From contig NZ_LTAW01000005.1 of assembly GCF_001639725.1 (NCBI RefSeq), forward strand, positions 357,677 through 421,676: a stretch of 64,000 nt of DNA, given 5' to 3'. Within the stretch, counting starts at the first letter, position 1. Each line of letters starts with the position of its first letter. The notes below the pieces were generated by a model. The model saw only the letters and a list, made by a program, of their open reading frames with translations. It was not told the DNA's origin and did no database searches. Positions 36,203 to 44,591 of the stretch are shown here, in pieces. The translations under genes were made by a program, and so were the position numbers. This DNA is from Marinomonas atlantica. GTDB taxonomy: Bacteria > Pseudomonadota > Gammaproteobacteria > Pseudomonadales > Marinomonadaceae.

Positions 36203-36649
36203 ATGTCAATTAGAATATTTAAACCAAGCGGCAAAGCAAGAGATGGACTTATGGCAACACTGTCATTGTCAAGTGATCCAATTAGCGCTTCTTTGCAATT
36301 AGAAGAAGGCTTTGACACCTCGTTTCTAGATCAGATTGTTCAAAACTCAAGATTGGCACAAGCTACTGTGGTCAAGGTAGTCGGTATTGACCGAGCGACA
36401 CTTAGCCGGCATAAAAAATCTCATTCTAAATGGCAGGGAGCGACAGCCACTAAAGTTTATAATGGTGCTCGTGTATTAGATGCCGCATTAGATTTATTTA
36501 ATCAGGATCCTCAGAAAACTGAGCAATGGCTTAATACGCCGGCAATTGCGCTAGGCAATGTCTCCCCTTCTGACTACGCGAAGAATCCTTTAGGGCAAGA
36601 GGCCGTACTAGACCTCATTGGCCGTATAAAACATGGTGTAATCAGCTAG
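36203..36649 (+). CDS. ParS/Xre-MbcA-like antitoxin (DUF2384)
   Basis: The protein (148 aa) has an N-terminal Xre-like helix-turn-helix region (SRLAQATVVKVVGIDRATLSRHKK) and a C-terminal ParS/DUF2384 toxin-binding part (ARVLDAALDLFNQDPQKTEQWLNTPAIALGN). It is coupled to a RES toxin gene: its TAG stop shares one base with the GTG start of the next gene. In this family the antitoxin blocks the toxin active site and represses the operon. It lies just inside the left boundary repeat. Confidence 0.92.
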   Translation: MSIRIFKPSGKARDGLMATLSLSSDPISASLQLEEGFDTSFLDQIVQNSRLAQATVVKVVGIDRATLSRHKKSHSKWQGATATKVYNGARVLDAALDLFNQDPQKTEQWLNTPAIALGNVSPSDYAKNPLGQEAVLDLIGRIKHGVIS

Positions 36650-37113
36650 TGAAGCTGTTTCGTTTATGCAGAACGGAATTTGTTGACTCAGCATTTGATG
36701 GGTATGGCGCTCGTACGTATGGCGGCCGATGGAACCCAAAAGGTAAAAGCTGCGTTTATTTAGGCGAATCAAAATCCGTTTGCTTACTTGAGACGGTCGT
36801 TCATTTACATGACGCCAGTGCTCTCGATCAATTTACCATGCTTTCCATCGAAGTACCTGACAACTTGATTCTAAAATTTCCAGACGATGCTCTACCAAAT
36901 AATTGGCACGCATACCCAGCCCCTCAGGAATTAGCCGATTTAGGTGCTGAATGGCTAGATAGCCAAGCCAGCCTCATTCTATTAGTACCCAGCGTTATTT
37001 CTGGTGACTACTGCGCCCTACTGAATCCAAACCATTCCCGCTGCAAAGAGTTTACTTCGCTAGCTCAAAGTGAAGCCTTTCGTATTGATCAACGCTTAGT
37101 TCAAAAACCCTAA
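36649..37113 (+). CDS. RES-domain toxin
   Basis: RES toxins of type II systems degrade NAD+ and halt growth. The 154 residues include the conserved Arg and Tyr near the N-terminus (FRLCRTEF; GARTYGGRWNPKG), YLGESKSVCLLETVVHL with the conserved Glu, and a C-terminal SLVL-like segment (SLILLVPSVIS) leading to NPNHSR. The domain looks complete. GTG start overlapping the antitoxin stop shows translational coupling. A perfect palindrome follows directly after the stop. Confidence 0.92.
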   Translation: MKLFRLCRTEFVDSAFDGYGARTYGGRWNPKGKSCVYLGESKSVCLLETVVHLHDASALDQFTMLSIEVPDNLILKFPDDALPNNWHAYPAPQELADLGAEWLDSQASLILLVPSVISGDYCALLNPNHSRCKEFTSLAQSEAFRIDQRLVQKP

Positions 37114-37147
37114 ACACAATAACTGTATATTTATACAGTTATTGTGT
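37114..37147. promoter_or_regulatory. Perfect 16-bp inverted repeat containing a consensus LexA (SOS) box
   Basis: ACACAATAACTGTATA and its exact complement are separated by two bases. The centre is CTGT-ATATTTAT-ACAG, matching the gammaproteobacterial SOS box CTGT-N8-ACAG. It starts just after the RES toxin stop and lies about 40 bases before the RAYT start codon. It could be an operator for the RAYT, a terminator-like hairpin without U-run, or both. Confidence 0.6.
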
Positions 37148-37185
37148 AAGCTTACCCAAAGACCTCAAGGAACGAGGAGTTGAGT

Positions 37186-38160
37186 ATGCCAAAACCCAGA
37201 AATCAATTAATTAGCATCACTGACACGCCCTACTACCACTGTGTTTCCCGTTGTGTTCGTCGAGCCTTTATTTGTGGCGAAGACCCAGTGACTGGTCAAA
37301 GCTATGAACACCGAAGGGAGTGGGTTGAAAAACGATTGCTATTTCTAAGCCGTACCTTTGCCATCAAGGTTTGCGCTTATGCGGTCATGAGCAACCACAC
37401 TCACCTAGTTCTCTTTATAGATCATGAAGCTGCAGAGAGCTGGACAACAGAAGAAGTCCTAACCCGATGGCATGCCATTCATAAAGGCACCATGATCACC
37501 AAGCAATATATGCTGCAAGGTCAAGTACCGGAATATCTACTGCCATTACTGGATGCAACTGTCGAATCATATCGCCAACGGCTAATGGACATCAGCTGGT
37601 TTCTGAGAGAGTTGAACGAAAATATCGCACGTCAAGCCAACTTCGAAGACCAATGTACCGGTAGGTTCTGGGAAGGTCGATTCAAATCCCAAGCCTTACT
37701 CGACGAAGCCGCGCTCATGGCGTGTATGGCCTATGTAGATTTAAACCCAATCCGCGCCAAGATGGCCGACACACCTGAAACCTCAGACTACACCAGCATC
37801 AAAAAACGCATCCATAGCGCCAAGCAAAACCAACAGCCTAAAACACTCTATCCATTTATTGGCAACCCACGAAAAAATCAACCCAAAGGTCTACCCTTTA
37901 AACTGGAAGACCACCTAGAACTTGTCGATCTCACTGGACGTATCGTGCGCCAAAATAAACGCGGTAGCATAGACCTATCCTTCGCCCCAATATTACAACG
38001 CCTCAATATCCCATCGGAAAACTGGCTTACCATCGCCACCCAATTCGAACAACACACCTTCGCCGCCGTCGGCACAGAAGCCATTCTATCCAACTACTAC
38101 CAAAACGCCGGCTACAAACGAAGGCCAAAGATCAGTAAATCTAAAAAGCTACTGGCCTAA
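37186..38160 (+). CDS. REP-associated tyrosine transposase (RAYT, Y1/IS200-like)
   Basis: This is a single-strand DNA transposase-like protein (324 aa) of the RAYT family, which nicks and moves short palindromic repeats. Visible: YYHCVSRCVRRAFICG, the HUH motif in AVMSNHTHLVLF, a candidate catalytic Tyr in SYRQRLMDISWFLRELNENI, and the family run CTGRFWEGRFKSQALLDE. The start is ATG at 37186 with GAGGAG six bases upstream; a TTG at 37180 is too close to that site. Its 3' end is duplicated twice downstream (39147-39250 and 39546-39638). The copies of the short repeat around it are its presumed substrates. Confidence 0.9.
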   Translation: MPKPRNQLISITDTPYYHCVSRCVRRAFICGEDPVTGQSYEHRREWVEKRLLFLSRTFAIKVCAYAVMSNHTHLVLFIDHEAAESWTTEEVLTRWHAIHKGTMITKQYMLQGQVPEYLLPLLDATVESYRQRLMDISWFLRELNENIARQANFEDQCTGRFWEGRFKSQALLDEAALMACMAYVDLNPIRAKMADTPETSDYTSIKKRIHSAKQNQQPKTLYPFIGNPRKNQPKGLPFKLEDHLELVDLTGRIVRQNKRGSIDLSFAPILQRLNIPSENWLTIATQFEQHTFAAVGTEAILSNYYQNAGYKRRPKISKSKKLLA

Positions 38161-38583
38161 TCGAGCTATTACCCTCCACACTTTTGCCATTACCTAACGG
38201 GTAAGACACCTGCTCGATTTAACACCATGAAAACAGCGAATATACAGCTAATTTCTAAACTAATGGCCACAAAAAAGCTAATTTCGAGTTAAACAGGCAA
38301 GTTGTTTAGTTCTGGTTAAAATTGAGTTACGAGTCACTTTTTATGGTGAGTGTTCTAATAACTGCGAATTCAACTCCTTTAAAGTGTGTACCTCATCTAA
38401 CAGTTAATAAAATCCATTAAAATTAAAATTTTTACTTGTGCTAACTTAGATAAAGCTAATAAACTGCAAAACTTTATCTATTTAGCCATTATTGGTACAT
38501 CGATTGAAATGGAAGTAATTAAAAAATCTGGTTCATAGTAGATATTTTGATCATTCAGTTAGTATTTATAAAAAGGAGAAAAC
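38161..38583. other. Gene-free stretch after the RAYT, diverged tail of the mobile unit
   Basis: The first about 200 bases are a diverged version of the sequence following the RAYT remnants at 39251-39450 (shared TTTTGC.ATTACCT.ACGGGTAAG, AACTAA..., ACAAAAAAGC and the end repeat). It then holds repeat copy 2 and the upstream region of the lipoprotein gene, with AAAAGGAG before its ATG. Confidence 0.6.
38334..38363. repeat. Island repeat copy 2
   Basis: TCACTTTTTATGGTGAGTGT followed by TCTAATAACT, preceded by GAG as in copies 4 and 6. Lies about 175 bases after the RAYT stop. Confidence 0.75.
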
Positions 38584-39063
38584 ATGCTTAAAAAACAAAT
38601 TTTTGCATTAATAGTTGCATCATTTTTAGGTGGATGCGCCAATAACGCTATCGTTGACTTACAAAAACTTCAACCTAGTAGTATTGAAAACAAAACCATT
38701 CAGGTCATAGACGATGGCCGCACTAAGGATTCAATCAAAAATATCATTGCAAGCAAACTTGATCAGTATGGATTTCAATACCAAGTAGTTGATGTTACTG
38801 AATCTAATTCAGATGGAACCTCAAACCCTAAGCTAAGCTACTCCGCTAACTGGTGGTGGGATCTAGCAACTTATATGCGCTATTTAAACGTTGAAATTAA
38901 AGATCGTAACCAAACAATTGCTCTTGTTAAAATTGATACTGTAATGTGTGGTGGTTTTGATAAATTTGGATCTGCTCAAAAACGGACGGAAATCACTCTA
39001 GATCTGCTATTGAGCGACTTAAGCAAGGAAGACGCAAATCGACTTATTTGCTTAGGCTCCTAA
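38584..39063 (+). CDS. Hypothetical lipoprotein (possibly Sbal_3080 family)
   Basis: The protein (159 aa) has a lipoprotein signal: MLKKQIFALIVASFLGG followed by Cys 18, the lipobox LGGC. The mature part is beta-rich with a conserved-looking YSANWWWDLATYMRYLNVEI segment, resembling a small family of gammaproteobacterial lipoproteins (Sbal_3080). That match is from memory and uncertain. AAAAGGAG lies before the ATG. It is cargo between the intact RAYT unit and its two decayed copies. GC is low. Confidence 0.8.
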   Translation: MLKKQIFALIVASFLGGCANNAIVDLQKLQPSSIENKTIQVIDDGRTKDSIKNIIASKLDQYGFQYQVVDVTESNSDGTSNPKLSYSANWWWDLATYMRYLNVEIKDRNQTIALVKIDTVMCGGFDKFGSAQKRTEITLDLLLSDLSKEDANRLICLGS

Positions 39064-39069
39064 CGAAAA

Positions 39070-39091
39070 ACCGCTACCTTTGAGTAGCGGT
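39070..39091 (+). terminator. Hairpin after the lipoprotein gene
   Basis: ACCGCTAC pairs with GTAGCGGT around a six-base loop, seven bases after the stop. Few T residues follow, so it is a weak terminator candidate. Confidence 0.5.
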
Positions 39092-39122
39092 CCCTTACAA
39101 ACTCAATCAATTCAAATTAATA

Positions 39123-39146
39123 TCAAGTGGGTGTCCTGATTAATTC
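39123..39146. repeat. Island repeat copy 3 (partial)
   Basis: TCAAGTGGGTGTCCTGATTA, lacking the TCACTTTTT part. It immediately precedes RAYT remnant A. Confidence 0.6.
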
Positions 39147-39250
39147 CCGAACAACACTCCTTCGCCGCCGTCGGCACAGAAGCCATTCTATCCAACTACT
39201 ACCAAAACGCCGGTTATAAACGAAGGCCAAAGAGACAGCTACTAGTCTAA
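39147..39250 (+). pseudogene. RAYT 3'-end remnant A
   Basis: It encodes EQHSFAAVGTEAILSNYYQ and on to KRRPKRQLLV then stop, matching the last about 34 codons of the intact RAYT at 37186-38160 with small changes. The rest of the gene is missing. Followed by the RAYT tail sequence and repeat copy 4. Confidence 0.88.
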
Positions 39251-39418
39251 CAAATCCCCTTCGCCCTTTTGCTATTACCTTACTGGTAAGGCACCCACTC
39301 GCCTCAAATTCAACAGAACAGTTCAAATAAAGCCTATTTTCCAACTAACACGCACAAAAAAGCCAGTCTCGATTGAAACTGGCTAGATATTTGGTGCTGC
39401 TTAAAACTGAGTTAAGAG

Positions 39419-39450
39419 TCACTTTTTAAGGTGGGTGTCTCAATTAACTA
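39419..39450. repeat. Island repeat copy 4
   Basis: TCACTTTTTAAGGTGGGTGT followed by CTCAATTAACTA. The best-preserved copy, at the end of remnant unit A. Confidence 0.85.
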
Positions 39451-39512
39451 ATCGATTCTGTTTCGGATAAAACTGGTCTGATCTTTGGCGCTTACCAGAA
39501 TTGAATGATCAG

Positions 39513-39545
39513 TCACTTTTTAAAGTGGATGTCTCAATTAACTAA
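39513..39545. repeat. Island repeat copy 5
   Basis: TCACTTTTTAAAGTGGATGT followed by CTCAATTAACTAA. It abuts RAYT remnant B directly. Confidence 0.85.
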
Positions 39546-39638
39546 TTCGAACAACACACCTTCGCCGCCGTCGGCACAGAAGCCATTCTATCAAACGCCG
39601 GCTATAAACGAAGGCCAAAGAGACAGCTACTAGTCTAA
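39546..39638 (+). pseudogene. RAYT 3'-end remnant B
   Basis: Same RAYT 3' end as remnant A, beginning FEQHTFAAVGTEAILS and ending KRQLLV-stop, with an in-frame 15-base deletion that removes five codons (around NYYQN). The following about 190 bases are nearly identical to the tail of unit A. Confidence 0.88.
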
Positions 39639-39805
39639 CAAATCCCCTTCGCCCTTTTGCTATTACCTTACTGGTAAGGCACCCACTCGCCTCAAATTCA
39701 ACAGAACAGTTTAAATAAAGCCTATTTCCCAACTAACACGCACAAAAAAGCCAGTCTGGATTGAAACTGGCTGGTTGTTTGACACTTTTAGAACTGAGTT
39801 ATGAG

Positions 39806-39835
39806 TCACTTTTTAAGGTGGGTGTCTTAATAACT
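39806..39835. repeat. Island repeat copy 6
   Basis: TCACTTTTTAAGGTGGGTGT followed by CTTAATAACT, closing remnant unit B. Confidence 0.85.
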
Positions 39836-39837
39836 TA

Positions 39838-39860
39838 TTTTAAGGTGGGTGTCTCAATTG
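39838..39860. repeat. Island repeat copy 7 (right boundary, partial)
   Basis: TTTTAAGGTGGGTGTCTCAA then TTG, directly behind copy 6. Its complement supplies the TGA stop codon of the 568-residue gene to the right. Confidence 0.8.
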
Positions 39861-41560
39861 ACCATTAAATTATCATCGATACTTTTTTGTAGGGTTTCGA
39901 TATATCGCTGTTTTGTTGAACTGGTTCTAGCTGCATCCCTCTCTATTTTAAGAAGACCATTATCCTCTATAAAAGTCTCCATATCATAATGTACTCCCTG
40001 TGATGGAAGCCAGCATAAACTTTTTAGCCAATTATGAAACTTATCCAAGCTATTAAACTGCTTAATACCTTTACAAAAAATATCTAAAGTAACAATAGGA
40101 AAATTCATATCGTGAGAAATAGTCCCTCCAAAACCGTGTATAACTACTATCCCTTTAGCCTTCCAATCTTCTATATTACCAAAATCAATTTTATTCTCAA
40201 AAGTACGGCTTAGAATTACAGAAGAGTTAGATTCAACAAATTCAACCTTTCTTTTTACTTGATCAACTTTCTTTGAAATTGAACTAATTCTATTGTAAAC
40301 CTCTCTAGAATCACCAGGCTGAAGAACCCATCTCATTTCTATCACTAACATTACTTTATTTTCTGTATCAAAAATTATAGCGTCTAATTCTTCTTTTTTC
40401 CGATTAACGCTAAACTCTTTATTTAATTCTTTATAATTCCACTTTTTTAATGAAGGCAACATTCTTGAAATCATATTTTTTTCAAAAAGATCGCTTTGTG
40501 AATCAAAATGACTTTTATCCACCTTTGCCATAAGAGACAGTAAATTCCTTTGCATATTACTATTTAATATAAAATAGCAAGGTACCATTAGCATTCCGCA
40601 TTTAGACTTATAAAGTGGCTGAATTGCAATATCAGGAGTATGAGCGCTATTTCCAAAGGTTATGTAATCAATGAAAGACATGACATCTACTTCAGAAAAA
40701 TCTGCTAAAACCTGTAGATCTTCACAAAGCTGTTTTCTGGAAATTAACAAGACTAAACAAGACTCAGCTCCGCCATCTATGGAAAGTTTCCTAGCTGCGA
40801 GTTCAACAGCTAGAACATGATAAAAACAACGGACAAACAAAGAGTTTATAAGAGAGTGAGTTTTATATGCTTTACCCCATTTAAATTCAAAATCAACAGG
40901 TATAATTTGATCTCTTTGCGGAAAACTTCTTGAGAGGCCAAAGCTAATAGCTGGTTTATAGCTATAGCTAACTTTCCCTTTTTTCAGATATACTGAGTTA
41001 CTAATAGTCGAATCAATTACATTTTCTTTGAGATTAATTGGCCCTGACTTTAACCAACGATAAAGCACTCCAGTGATGTCGCTAACAATATCAGCCCCAT
41101 GTCCAAAGCCTTCTAAGACGCTATATCGTATATCTACAAGCTCATTTACTTCTAATTTATATGTATCGCCTTTTTTTAAAAACACCCCCCTGTTGTTATA
41201 TGTTGAAGCGATCAACCGACAAATATTCTCGTATTTATCCGCCTCTTCAAGAAGAGCTGCAGCCTTAGTATATGCTTGCGGTATAGTTTTTTTGGGTAAT
41301 TTTACTTTTGCGTTAACATTTTTTTTCACTACATGAGAAATTGAGTGTCTTAATGAGTACTTAATTCCATCAACAAAATTAAAAATATGAAACTCATCAG
41401 CCTCTATCCAGCTAGCAAAAAACATACGTGTTCTATCTTCACTAACAGTAAGTAAATGCCAAATAGAGAAATCTAAAAGAGAGTGTGGGGGCTCAGTTTG
41501 ATCAAGTGCTTCATCTGTAATTTTTTCAATAGCATCTCTGAAGTTGTTTTGATAACACAT
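39854..41560 (-). CDS. Unknown 568-aa low-GC protein with a possible nuclease-like motif; 3' end supplied by the repeat
   Basis: I do not recognise this protein. It is soluble, with no signal peptide or membrane segment. Residues about 400-425 carry KKEELDAIIFDTENKVMLVI then EMRWV: an Asp on one strand and Glu-x-Arg on the next, like the core of PD-(D/E)xK nucleases, with Arg where Lys is usual. That is only suggestive. The gene is clearly richer in A and T than its neighbours (the leu genes), suggesting transfer. The last codons (MVN and the TGA) lie in the boundary repeat, so the natural C-terminus may be missing. The ATG at 41560 has only weak upstream purines. It is alone between the island and asd. 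Confidence 0.7.
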   Translation of the reverse strand: MCYQNNFRDAIEKITDEALDQTEPPHSLLDFSIWHLLTVSEDRTRMFFASWIEADEFHIFNFVDGIKYSLRHSISHVVKKNVNAKVKLPKKTIPQAYTKAAALLEEADKYENICRLIASTYNNRGVFLKKGDTYKLEVNELVDIRYSVLEGFGHGADIVSDITGVLYRWLKSGPINLKENVIDSTISNSVYLKKGKVSYSYKPAISFGLSRSFPQRDQIIPVDFEFKWGKAYKTHSLINSLFVRCFYHVLAVELAARKLSIDGGAESCLVLLISRKQLCEDLQVLADFSEVDVMSFIDYITFGNSAHTPDIAIQPLYKSKCGMLMVPCYFILNSNMQRNLLSLMAKVDKSHFDSQSDLFEKNMISRMLPSLKKWNYKELNKEFSVNRKKEELDAIIFDTENKVMLVIEMRWVLQPGDSREVYNRISSISKKVDQVKRKVEFVESNSSVILSRTFENKIDFGNIEDWKAKGIVVIHGFGGTISHDMNFPIVTLDIFCKGIKQFNSLDKFHNWLKSLCWLPSQGVHYDMETFIEDNGLLKIERDAARTSSTKQRYIETLQKSIDDNLMVN

Positions 41561-41590
41561 TTTTCAAGTCCATTTAATTAATACATAAAC

Positions 41591-41623
41591 AAAAAACCCG
41601 CCATCTCTCGACAGCGGGTCTTT
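41591..41623 (-). terminator. Intrinsic terminator after asd
   Basis: ACCCGCTGTC pairs imperfectly with GATGGCGGGT around a short loop, followed on the minus strand by six T. It ends the leuCDB-asd operon. Confidence 0.88.
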
Positions 41624-41648
41624 CTAACTCAATCCAACCAAAAGCCAA

Positions 41649-42767
41649 TTAGCCTTCAATCAGGATACGCAACATACGACGTAGTGGCTCTGCTGCACCC
41701 CACAGTAGTTGGTCACCGACTGAGAAGGCGCTGATGTACTCAGGGCCCATGTTCAGTTTACGGATACGACCAACTGGGATACCAAGTGTGCCAGTCGCAA
41801 CTGTTGGCGTTAGACGCTGCATTGTTGCTTCTTTGTCGTTTGGTACCACATCAACCCATTGGTTGTGCTCGGCCAACAAGCCTTCGATATCCGCGACTGG
41901 GATGTCTTTGTTTAGCTTGATGGTATACGCCTGGCTGTGACAACGCATCGCACCGATACGGACACATAGACCGTCCACTGGGATTGGCTTGCCGTCGATG
42001 CCTAGGATCTTGTTACATTCCGCTTGTGCTTTCCACTCTTCACGGCTTTGGCCATTATCAAGTTGGCTATCGATGTAAGGGATCAAAGAACCCGCTAGTG
42101 GTACGCCAAACTGGTCAGCTGGAAGCGTACCAGAACGCATTTTCTCTGCCACTTTACGGTCGATGTCTAGGATCGCACTGGCTGGATCAGCCAACTCAGA
42201 CGCAACTTCTGCGTTCAATAGACCAAACTGGTTGATCAATTCGCGCATGTGACGTGCACCGCCACCCGAAGCCGCTTGGTATGTCATGGATGTCATCCAC
42301 TCGATGTGGCCTTTTTCGAACAGGCCACCCAGTGCAAGAAGCATCAATGAAACAGTACAGTTACCACCCACGTAGGTTTTAACGCCATCTTGCAAACCTT
42401 GCTTGATCACGTTTTGGTTAACTGGGTCTAGGACGATGATGGCATCTTTGTCCATACGCAGCGAAGACGCGGCGTCGATCCAGTAGCCATTCCAACCAGC
42501 ATTACGCAACTGTGGGTAGACCGCTTTGGTGTAGTCACCACCTTGACACGTAATAATGACATCCATCTTTTTAAGTGACTCAATATCCATTGCGTCTTGT
42601 AGAAGTGGAATGTCCTTACCAATATCTGGGCCAGCTTGACCCGTTTGGGACGTAGAGAAGAACACTGGATCAATGTGATCGAAATCGTTCTCTTCACGCA
42701 TACGTTGCATCAGCACAGAACCTACCATTCCGCGCCAGCCGACTAAACCTACAGTGTGTTTTGACAT
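41649..42767 (-). CDS. asd: Aspartate-semialdehyde dehydrogenase
   Basis: Asd reduces L-aspartyl-4-phosphate with NADPH to aspartate semialdehyde, the branch point to lysine, diaminopimelate, threonine and methionine. The 372 residues match the gammaproteobacterial form. Visible are the NADP motif [18 protein letters not shown], the catalytic Cys in [17 protein letters not shown] and the substrate His in [11 protein letters not shown]. It is last in the leuC-leuD-leuB-asd cluster, 75 bp after leuB, and ends at an intrinsic terminator. Confidence 0.97.
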   Translation of the reverse strand: MSKHTVGLVGWRGMVGSVLMQRMREENDFDHIDPVFFSTSQTGQAGPDIGKDIPLLQDAMDIESLKKMDVIITCQGGDYTKAVYPQLRNAGWNGYWIDAASSLRMDKDAIIVLDPVNQNVIKQGLQDGVKTYVGGNCTVSLMLLALGGLFEKGHIEWMTSMTYQAASGGGARHMRELINQFGLLNAEVASELADPASAILDIDRKVAEKMRSGTLPADQFGVPLAGSLIPYIDSQLDNGQSREEWKAQAECNKILGIDGKPIPVDGLCVRIGAMRCHSQAYTIKLNKDIPVADIEGLLAEHNQWVDVVPNDKEATMQRLTPTVATGTLGIPVGRIRKLNMGPEYISAFSVGDQLLWGAAEPLRRMLRILIEG

Positions 42768-42842
42768 GGTTTTTTACCTTTTTTAGGGTGGGTCTACTCA
42801 TACCAAGAGCAGTATCCCGAGTTAATGCTTAATTATTATGAA

Positions 42843-43922
42843 TTAAGCGCTTAATGCAGCAAGTACAGCATCACCCATTTGTGATGTGCTTACTGTTTCG
42901 CTTCCCTCTGAAGCGATATCTGCTGTGCGAAGACCTTGGTCAAGCACGTTGCTTACAGCGGCTTCAATCGCGTCCGCTGCATCTTTTGCATTTAATGAGT
43001 AGCGCAACATCATAGCAACAGAAAGGATCGTCGCCAATGGGTTTGCGATACCTTTGCCTGCGATATCGGGTGCTGAACCGTGACAAGGCTCGTACATGCC
43101 TTGACCTTTTGCGTTCAGAGAAGCAGAAGGTAGCATACCGATAGAGCCTGTCAACATGGCTGCCGCATCTGACAAAATATCACCGAACATGTTGCCGGTT
43201 ACCATGACGTCAAATTGCTTCGGTGCGCGCACCAGCTGCATTGCAGCGTTGTCAACCAACATGTGCGACAGTTCAACATCTGGGTATTCTTTGGCGACTT
43301 CTTCCATAACTTCTTTCCAAAGAACCGTCACTTCCAGTACGTTGGATTTATCGATAGAGCACACGCGTTTGCCACGCTGACGTGCTGCTTCAAAGGCAGA
43401 ATGCGCGATACGGCGAATTTCAGACTCGCTGTACACGTAAGTGTTGAAACCTTCACGCTCGCCGTTTTCTAGCGTGCGGATGCCTCGTGGTTGACCGAAG
43501 TAAATACCACCAGTCAATTCACGTACGATCAAAATGTCTAGACCCGCCACGATTTCAGGCTTCAAGCTCGACGCATCGGCCAATTGTGGGTATAGGATCG
43601 CTGGGCGCAAATTGGCAAATAGCTCAAGATTAGAACGCAGACCCAATAGACCTTTTTCAGGTCGAACGGACATGTCTAGGCCATCCCATTTCGGGCCGCC
43701 TACGGCACCCAGCAGGATAGAATCTGCGGCTTTAGCTTTGTCTAACGTTGTTTCAGGTAGTGGAGAACCCGTTTCATCGTAGGCAGAACCGCCTACTAAT
43801 GCGGATTCATGCTCGATACCTAAGTCAAAAGAAGCGTTTACTGCGTCTAGTACGCGAACCGCTTGTTCAACGATCTCTGGGCCAATACCGTCACCCGGCA
43901 ATACTAATACTTTCTTAGACAT
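42843..43922 (-). CDS. leuB: 3-isopropylmalate dehydrogenase
   Basis: LeuB oxidises and decarboxylates 3-isopropylmalate with NAD+ in leucine synthesis. The 359 residues begin [20 protein letters not shown]. They contain the substrate loop with Arg residues ([17 protein letters not shown]), the metal-binding Asp in [13 protein letters not shown] and the NAD-binding [19 protein letters not shown] is seven bases before the ATG. Third gene of the operon, 9 bp after leuD. Confidence 0.98.
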   Translation of the reverse strand: MSKKVLVLPGDGIGPEIVEQAVRVLDAVNASFDLGIEHESALVGGSAYDETGSPLPETTLDKAKAADSILLGAVGGPKWDGLDMSVRPEKGLLGLRSNLELFANLRPAILYPQLADASSLKPEIVAGLDILIVRELTGGIYFGQPRGIRTLENGEREGFNTYVYSESEIRRIAHSAFEAARQRGKRVCSIDKSNVLEVTVLWKEVMEEVAKEYPDVELSHMLVDNAAMQLVRAPKQFDVMVTGNMFGDILSDAAAMLTGSIGMLPSASLNAKGQGMYEPCHGSAPDIAGKGIANPLATILSVAMMLRYSLNAKDAADAIEAAVSNVLDQGLRTADIASEGSETVSTSQMGDAVLAALSA

Positions 43923-43931
43923 GTTCTTTCC

Positions 43932-44582
43932 TTACAATGCGCGCGCTTCGAATAACCAAGGCGCTGTTTGAATGCGTTTTTCTTCGTAGGCGTGGATCGC
44001 GTCGGCTTGCTGTAGTGTTAGGCCGATGTCATCCAAACCGTTTAATAGACAATGTTTACGGAACGCGTCTACTTGGAAGCTGAATTCTGTGCCAGACGGT
44101 GTTTTAACCGTCTGATTTTCTAGGTCAACGGTGAGCTCGTAACCTTCGTTTGCTTCGACTTCTTCGAACAACTGATCCACTTCTTCTTCCTTAAGTACAA
44201 TCGGAAGTAAGCCGTTTTTGAAACAGTTATTGTAGAAAATGTCGGCGAAGCTTGGCGCGATCACAGAACGAATACCGAAATCATCCAATGCCCAAGGCGC
44301 GTGCTCACGGCTTGAACCACAACCAAAGTTACTGCGAGCAAGTAAGACGCTGGTGCCTTGGTAACGGTCTTGGTTTAGAACGAAGTCTTTACGTAGCGGA
44401 CGGCCAGTACATTCTTGGTCTGGCTGACCTTCGTCTTCGTAGCGTAATTCGTCGAATAAGTTTTTACCAAAGCCTGTGCGCTTGATGGATTTCAAGAACT
44501 GCTTTGGGATGATCATATCAGTATCAACGTTGGCCAAGTCTAAAGGCGCTGCGATACCTGTGTGTGTTGTAAATGGGCGCAT
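43932..44582 (-). CDS. leuD: 3-isopropylmalate dehydratase small subunit
   Basis: LeuD is the swivel domain that pairs with LeuC to convert 2- to 3-isopropylmalate. The 216-residue protein has the standard motifs [31 protein letters not shown] and [22 protein letters not shown] precedes the ATG. It lies 9 bp after leuC. Confidence 0.98.
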   Translation of the reverse strand: MRPFTTHTGIAAPLDLANVDTDMIIPKQFLKSIKRTGFGKNLFDELRYEDEGQPDQECTGRPLRKDFVLNQDRYQGTSVLLARSNFGCGSSREHAPWALDDFGIRSVIAPSFADIFYNNCFKNGLLPIVLKEEEVDQLFEEVEANEGYELTVDLENQTVKTPSGTEFSFQVDAFRKHCLLNGLDDIGLTLQQADAIHAYEEKRIQTAPWLFEARAL

Positions 44583-44591
44583 CGCTGACTC

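Larger units (their letters stand above)
39064..39853. other. Repeat-filled stretch with two decayed RAYT 3'-end units
   Basis: No intact gene. It contains a hairpin behind the lipoprotein gene, two nearly identical about 290-base units each made of a RAYT 3' end plus tail and end repeat, and five copies of the short repeat. Open frames on the complement of the remnants are shadows. Confidence 0.8.

Noticed and set aside
39123..39732. Two similar minus-strand open frames (about 64-73 codons)
   Set aside because: They are the complement of the RAYT remnants and their tails; the similarity comes from the duplication.
36096..39860. CRISPR array, because of the repeated short motif
   Set aside because: Spacing is irregular, copies are diverged, spacers are genes or remnants, and no cas gene is near.
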